A DNA stretch of 64,000 nucleotides from an uncultured bacterium (GTDB lineage: Bacteria; Patescibacteriota; Gracilibacteria; Absconditabacterales; Absconditicoccaceae). Below, piece by piece: positions 61,256 to 64,000 of this stretch. How positions within the stretch are numbered: position 1 is the stretch's first letter; each line of letters opens with the position of its first letter. Where the stretch lies: assembly GCA_937872535.1 (NCBI GenBank), contig CALMTC010000004.1, forward strand, positions 1 through 64,000, in the 5' to 3' direction. The notes under the pieces were generated by a model, which did not search any database, was not told where the DNA came from, and worked only from the letters and a program-made list of their open reading frames with translations. Both the position numbers and the translations under genes were made by a program.

Positions 61256-62662
61256 ATGAAACTAAAAATTTATAATACACTTTCTCGTATTAAGGAAGAA
61301 TTTCAGCCACTTGATCCAGAACTAGTGAAGATCTATAGCTGTGGACCGACTGTCTATGGAGATCCTCATATTGGAAACTTGAGAGCTTTTACTTTTGCTG
61401 GTTTGCTTGGAGATACTATCAGGCATGTGCTGGGGCTCAAAGTGAAGCATGTGATGAACATTACTGATGTTGGACATCTGACGGACGATGGAGATCATGG
61501 TGAAGATAAAATGGAAAAATGATCCAGAAAAGAATGATTGACTGCTTGGGAGATTGCTGAGAAGTATGAAAAAAACTTTCATGAGTATTTGACAAAGCTT
61601 GGTATTCACTTTGATGAATTTCCAAAAGCTACAGACTATATCTCTCAGCAGATTCAGATCGTAGAGGAGCTTGAAAAAAATGGTTATACTTATTTGATTC
61701 CAGGAGATGGAATTTATATGGATACCAGTAAGATTGAAGACTATGGAAAGCTGATGGGCGAACACTATAAAAAAAATATAGCTGGGCTCAATGCTGGTGC
61801 AAGAGTCGAGAATGATGGTAAAAAAAATCCTACAGATTTTGCTCTGTGGAAGATTTCTCCTGCTGGTGAAAAAAGACAGATGGAACGAGATTCGCCTCGA
61901 GGAGTCTGATTTCCTGGCTGGCATATAGAGTGTAGTGCTATGTCGAGAGCTACACTTGGAAACTTTTTTGATATTCATACTGGATGATACGACCATATTT
62001 CGGTTCATCATACCAATGAAATTGCTCAGTCGGAGTGTGGTTTTACTGATCATAAAAAATGGGTAAACTATCGAATGCACTGTCAGTTTCTCAATATCAA
62101 AGGTGAAAAAATTTCTAAATCACTTTGAAATACTTTTTCTCTGCCAGAGATCGAAGCTAGGTGATTTAGTGCTCTCGATCTGAGATATTTTTTTATGCAG
62201 GCTCACTACAGAAGTTTTCAAGATTTTACTCGAGAGGGGCTAGAGGCTGCTAAGAGTGCTAGGAAAAATTTATCTAAAAAACTGAAAAATTATTATTCTG
62301 GATTTTCTCTTGGTGACTGAAATTTTGCTGGTGACTTAGCTGAAGAAATAGTTTCTCCACTTCTGAATGATCTTGATATGCCTACTGTTTTGGCTGTGGT
62401 TCATACATGGTCGACTCATTTGGATGAAATGAAACTAAAAAATATTTACTTTCTGGAAAAAAATATTCTCAAGCTGGGGATTTTTGATGAAGAAATCGAA
62501 GAAAAAATTGAGATTCCAGAAGAGATTATCTGATTGGCTCAGCAGCGTGTCGAGGCTAAAAAGGCTAAGAATTTCTGACTGGCTGATGAACTGAGGGAGA
62601 GAATTAAGGAGCTTGGCTATGTTGTTGAAGATTTGAAAGAGGGAGGCTTTGAGATAAAGTAA
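61256..62662 (+). CDS. cysS: Cysteinyl-tRNA synthetase
   Basis: 468 residues. Zn ligand C29 in [14 protein letters not shown] at 38-41, [38 protein letters not shown], and KISKS (about 284) in the catalytic core. The consensus W.SPWG is encoded with CGA at 61886 and 61898 (residues 211 and 215), followed by UGG in PGWH. Many UGA Gly. C-terminal anticodon domain is short. Charges tRNA-Cys. Confidence 0.97.
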
Positions 62663-62672
62663 ATGCTGTGTG

Positions 62673-62695
62673 TTCCTTCGACGAACTCAGGGACC
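62673..62695. repeat. REP family A copy (divergent)
   Basis: TTCCTTCGACGAA then CTCAGGGACCC, followed by CTTCGGAAGG; most diverged of the six copies. Confidence 0.7.
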
Positions 62696-62844
62696 CTTCG
62701 GAAGGCAAACAGCTCAGCGAACGGGATCGATGCATAGAATTTTTATAAAAAAATCAGAATAAAACTTTTTTAAAGAGTTTTTTTGAGTTGCATTGGCGTT
62801 TTAAAAAAGTATCGTTCTTTTGGTTTTACTATTTTTTTGTAGAG

Positions 62845-63456
62845 ATGAAAAAAATTATAGTGGCAGTGGCTGCTTTGGTAGTGGTGGCTTTGGGAATTTA
62901 TTATCGATTTGAGCAAGGACGCCGTTATGATTTTATGGGTCATATTTCTTATGATCAAGTTTTTCAGACGAGAGAGTATACTGGTAGCTTGAAAGCAATC
63001 TTGCCAGATACTGTGTTGCCGGTTCAGCTTGGTAAGCGTTATATAGCAGGAGGTACTATTTTTCAGTTTGTGATGCAGCCTACTCATACTTTCCCGATTG
63101 CTGGTTTTAATCCTATGCTTCAGAAAATTCATTTTGCTGGTATATTGGTTTATGACCCAAATGAAAATAAACTTCAAAGATTGTTTTCGATTAAACCTCG
63201 TTATGTTGGTGGTACAGGCTTGAAATACAATCCTATAGCTCTCTTTAAAGATGATCTGAGTCTGATTGTTGATTTGGCTGATGATGCTATGAGCTGAAAA
63301 ATTGCTGGGAAAATTGTGAGATTATCTTATAATCTTACTGATAAAAAACGAAATCAAGTTGGATGTTATGAGTATTATTCTTTGGATGGAAATTATAACC
63401 AAGGTGGTATCGCTTTGCCTTATAAATTGGTTCAAGCTACGGGCTGTGTTTACTAA
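62845..63456 (+). CDS. Exported protein of unknown function
   Basis: 203 residues, ATG 62845 preceded by GTAGAG. Hydrophobic start (KKIIVAVAALVVVALGIYY) is a signal anchor; the rest is beta-rich (KAILPDTVLPVQLGKRYIAGG, FQFVMQPTHTF, LIVDLADDAMSGKIAGKIV). One UGA near residue 152. A TTG at 62788 could add 19 residues. No known domain. Confidence 0.65.
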
Positions 63457-63492
63457 TGAAATTAAATATTTATTTTTCTACTGAAAAAAATA

Positions 63493-63669
63493 ATGAACGC
63501 ACAACGATTTATGGATGTCTTGATAGCTCTTGGAACTGGTATGTTTGTTTGAGCTTTGTTTACACTTTTAAAACTTCCTCTTCCTGCTCCTTGAGTTTTT
63601 GCTGGTGTTGTTGGTATTTTTGGTATTTTACTAGGAGGTTTGTTGGTGAATTATTTTATGGGAAAGTAA
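63493..63669 (+). CDS. XapX-domain small membrane protein
   Basis: 58 residues, two TM helices. Matches the XapX/DUF1427 pattern: GTGMFVGALFTLLKLPLPAPGVFAGVVGIFGILLGGLL (split), with the PAP turn between helices and a Gly-zipper in helix two. Function unknown. UGA-Gly at the GALF and PGVF sites. Starts 36 bases after the preceding stop. Confidence 0.75.
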
Positions 63670-63712
63670 TTTTTTAGTGGTTACCAGAAAATTTATCTTC
63701 AAGAAAAACAGT

Positions 63713-64000
63713 ATGATTGGTATTTTTGATAGTGGGTTTGGTGGATTGCAAACGCTTACTTATTTTCAAAAAAATTTTCCTGAGCATGATTTTATTCTGT
63801 TGGCTGATAATTTACATGCTCCTTATGGTGTAAAATCTCCTGATGAAATTCAAACACTTACTTTTAGGTGATTGCATTGGCTTTTTGATCATGGTGCTAA
63901 GATTGTTATTCTGGCTTGTAATACTGCTTCTGCTTATGCTATTAGAAATTGGCAGACTACTTATCCGAATAAAAAAGTTCTCTCTGTTAGTATTCCTGGG
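63713..64000 (+). CDS. murI: Glutamate racemase, 5' part only
   Basis: The first 96 codons; the window ends inside. IGIFDSGFGGLQTL and VILACNTASA with the first catalytic Cys are visible. Produces D-Glu for peptidoglycan. ATG at 63713. Confidence 0.92.

Noticed and set aside
1-64000. Gracilibacteria code 25 (UGA=Gly only)
   Set aside because: It leaves many conserved Trp as Arg in IleRS, CysRS, thioredoxins, DUF58 and the PBP; CGA=Trp resolves all of them at once.
1-64000. CRISPR array or cas genes
   Set aside because: No regularly spaced direct repeats and no Cas-like protein on either strand.

Overview
The window reads as chromosomal DNA of a Candidate Phyla Radiation bacterium of the Absconditabacterales (former SR1) type. 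Two codon reassignments fix this. UGA is read as glycine throughout: Gly codons in P-loops and aminoacyl-tRNA synthetase motifs are UGA, and real stops are only UAA or UAG. CGA is read as tryptophan: at least ten invariant Trp positions in IleRS, plus others in CysRS, two thioredoxin domains, a DUF58 protein and a class A PBP, are CGA, while invariant Arg in the same genes is AGA, CGC or CGT. A tRNA at 49851-49922 has a tRNA-Trp body and a UCG anticodon, which fits CGA/CGG decoding. This is NCBI code 37, not the code 25 of Gracilibacteria. Translations below use UGA=Gly and CGA=Trp. The DNA is AT-rich and the + strand is T/G-rich whichever strand is coding.

Layout. 0-12 kb: a membrane protein, mutL, lysS, an FKBP-type isomerase, gmk, rlmE, der, folD, a lone atpG, a double thioredoxin, an HPF-like protein and an AbiEi-like protein. 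12-19 kb: a TPM-domain protein, a free-standing structured RNA, a VirB4-type ATPase with two membrane proteins (T4SS-like), an FtsQ-like protein and a PAP2-like protein. 19-31 kb: two lipoproteins, a giant ileS with three embedded hydrolase domains, ftsW, pyrH, a second small RNA, rsmH and an FtsL-like gene. 30-40 kb: a minus-strand gene chain with a solute-binding-like protein, a PilX-like protein, a metalloprotease, a DnaQ-like exonuclease, PrsW, DUF58, murE and a methyltransferase. 40-50 kb: yebC, pilN/pilO/pilC-like pilus genes, an LRR protein, a class A PBP and tRNA-Trp(UCG). 50-59 kb: a surface-protein island with an interrupted SLH/DUF11 gene, WxL-like and LamG proteins. 59-60 kb: an ORF-free transcript of about 950 nt with a consensus promoter and a terminator. 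60-64 kb: cysS, an XapX protein, and the start of murI.

Together these are core translation and cell-wall/division genes (mutL, lysS, ileS, cysS, rsmH, ftsW, murE, pbp, murI) mixed with a surface and secretion apparatus (type IV pilus, VirB4 locus, WxL/SLH proteins) that would suit an episymbiotic lifestyle; the lifestyle is inference from the clade. Most intergenic gaps hold rho-independent hairpins or dispersed REP-like palindromes. The points most worth following up are the UGA/CGA code with its tRNA, the IleRS carrying a Nudix and two histidine-phosphatase domains, and three unassigned structured RNAs, the largest about 950 nt.
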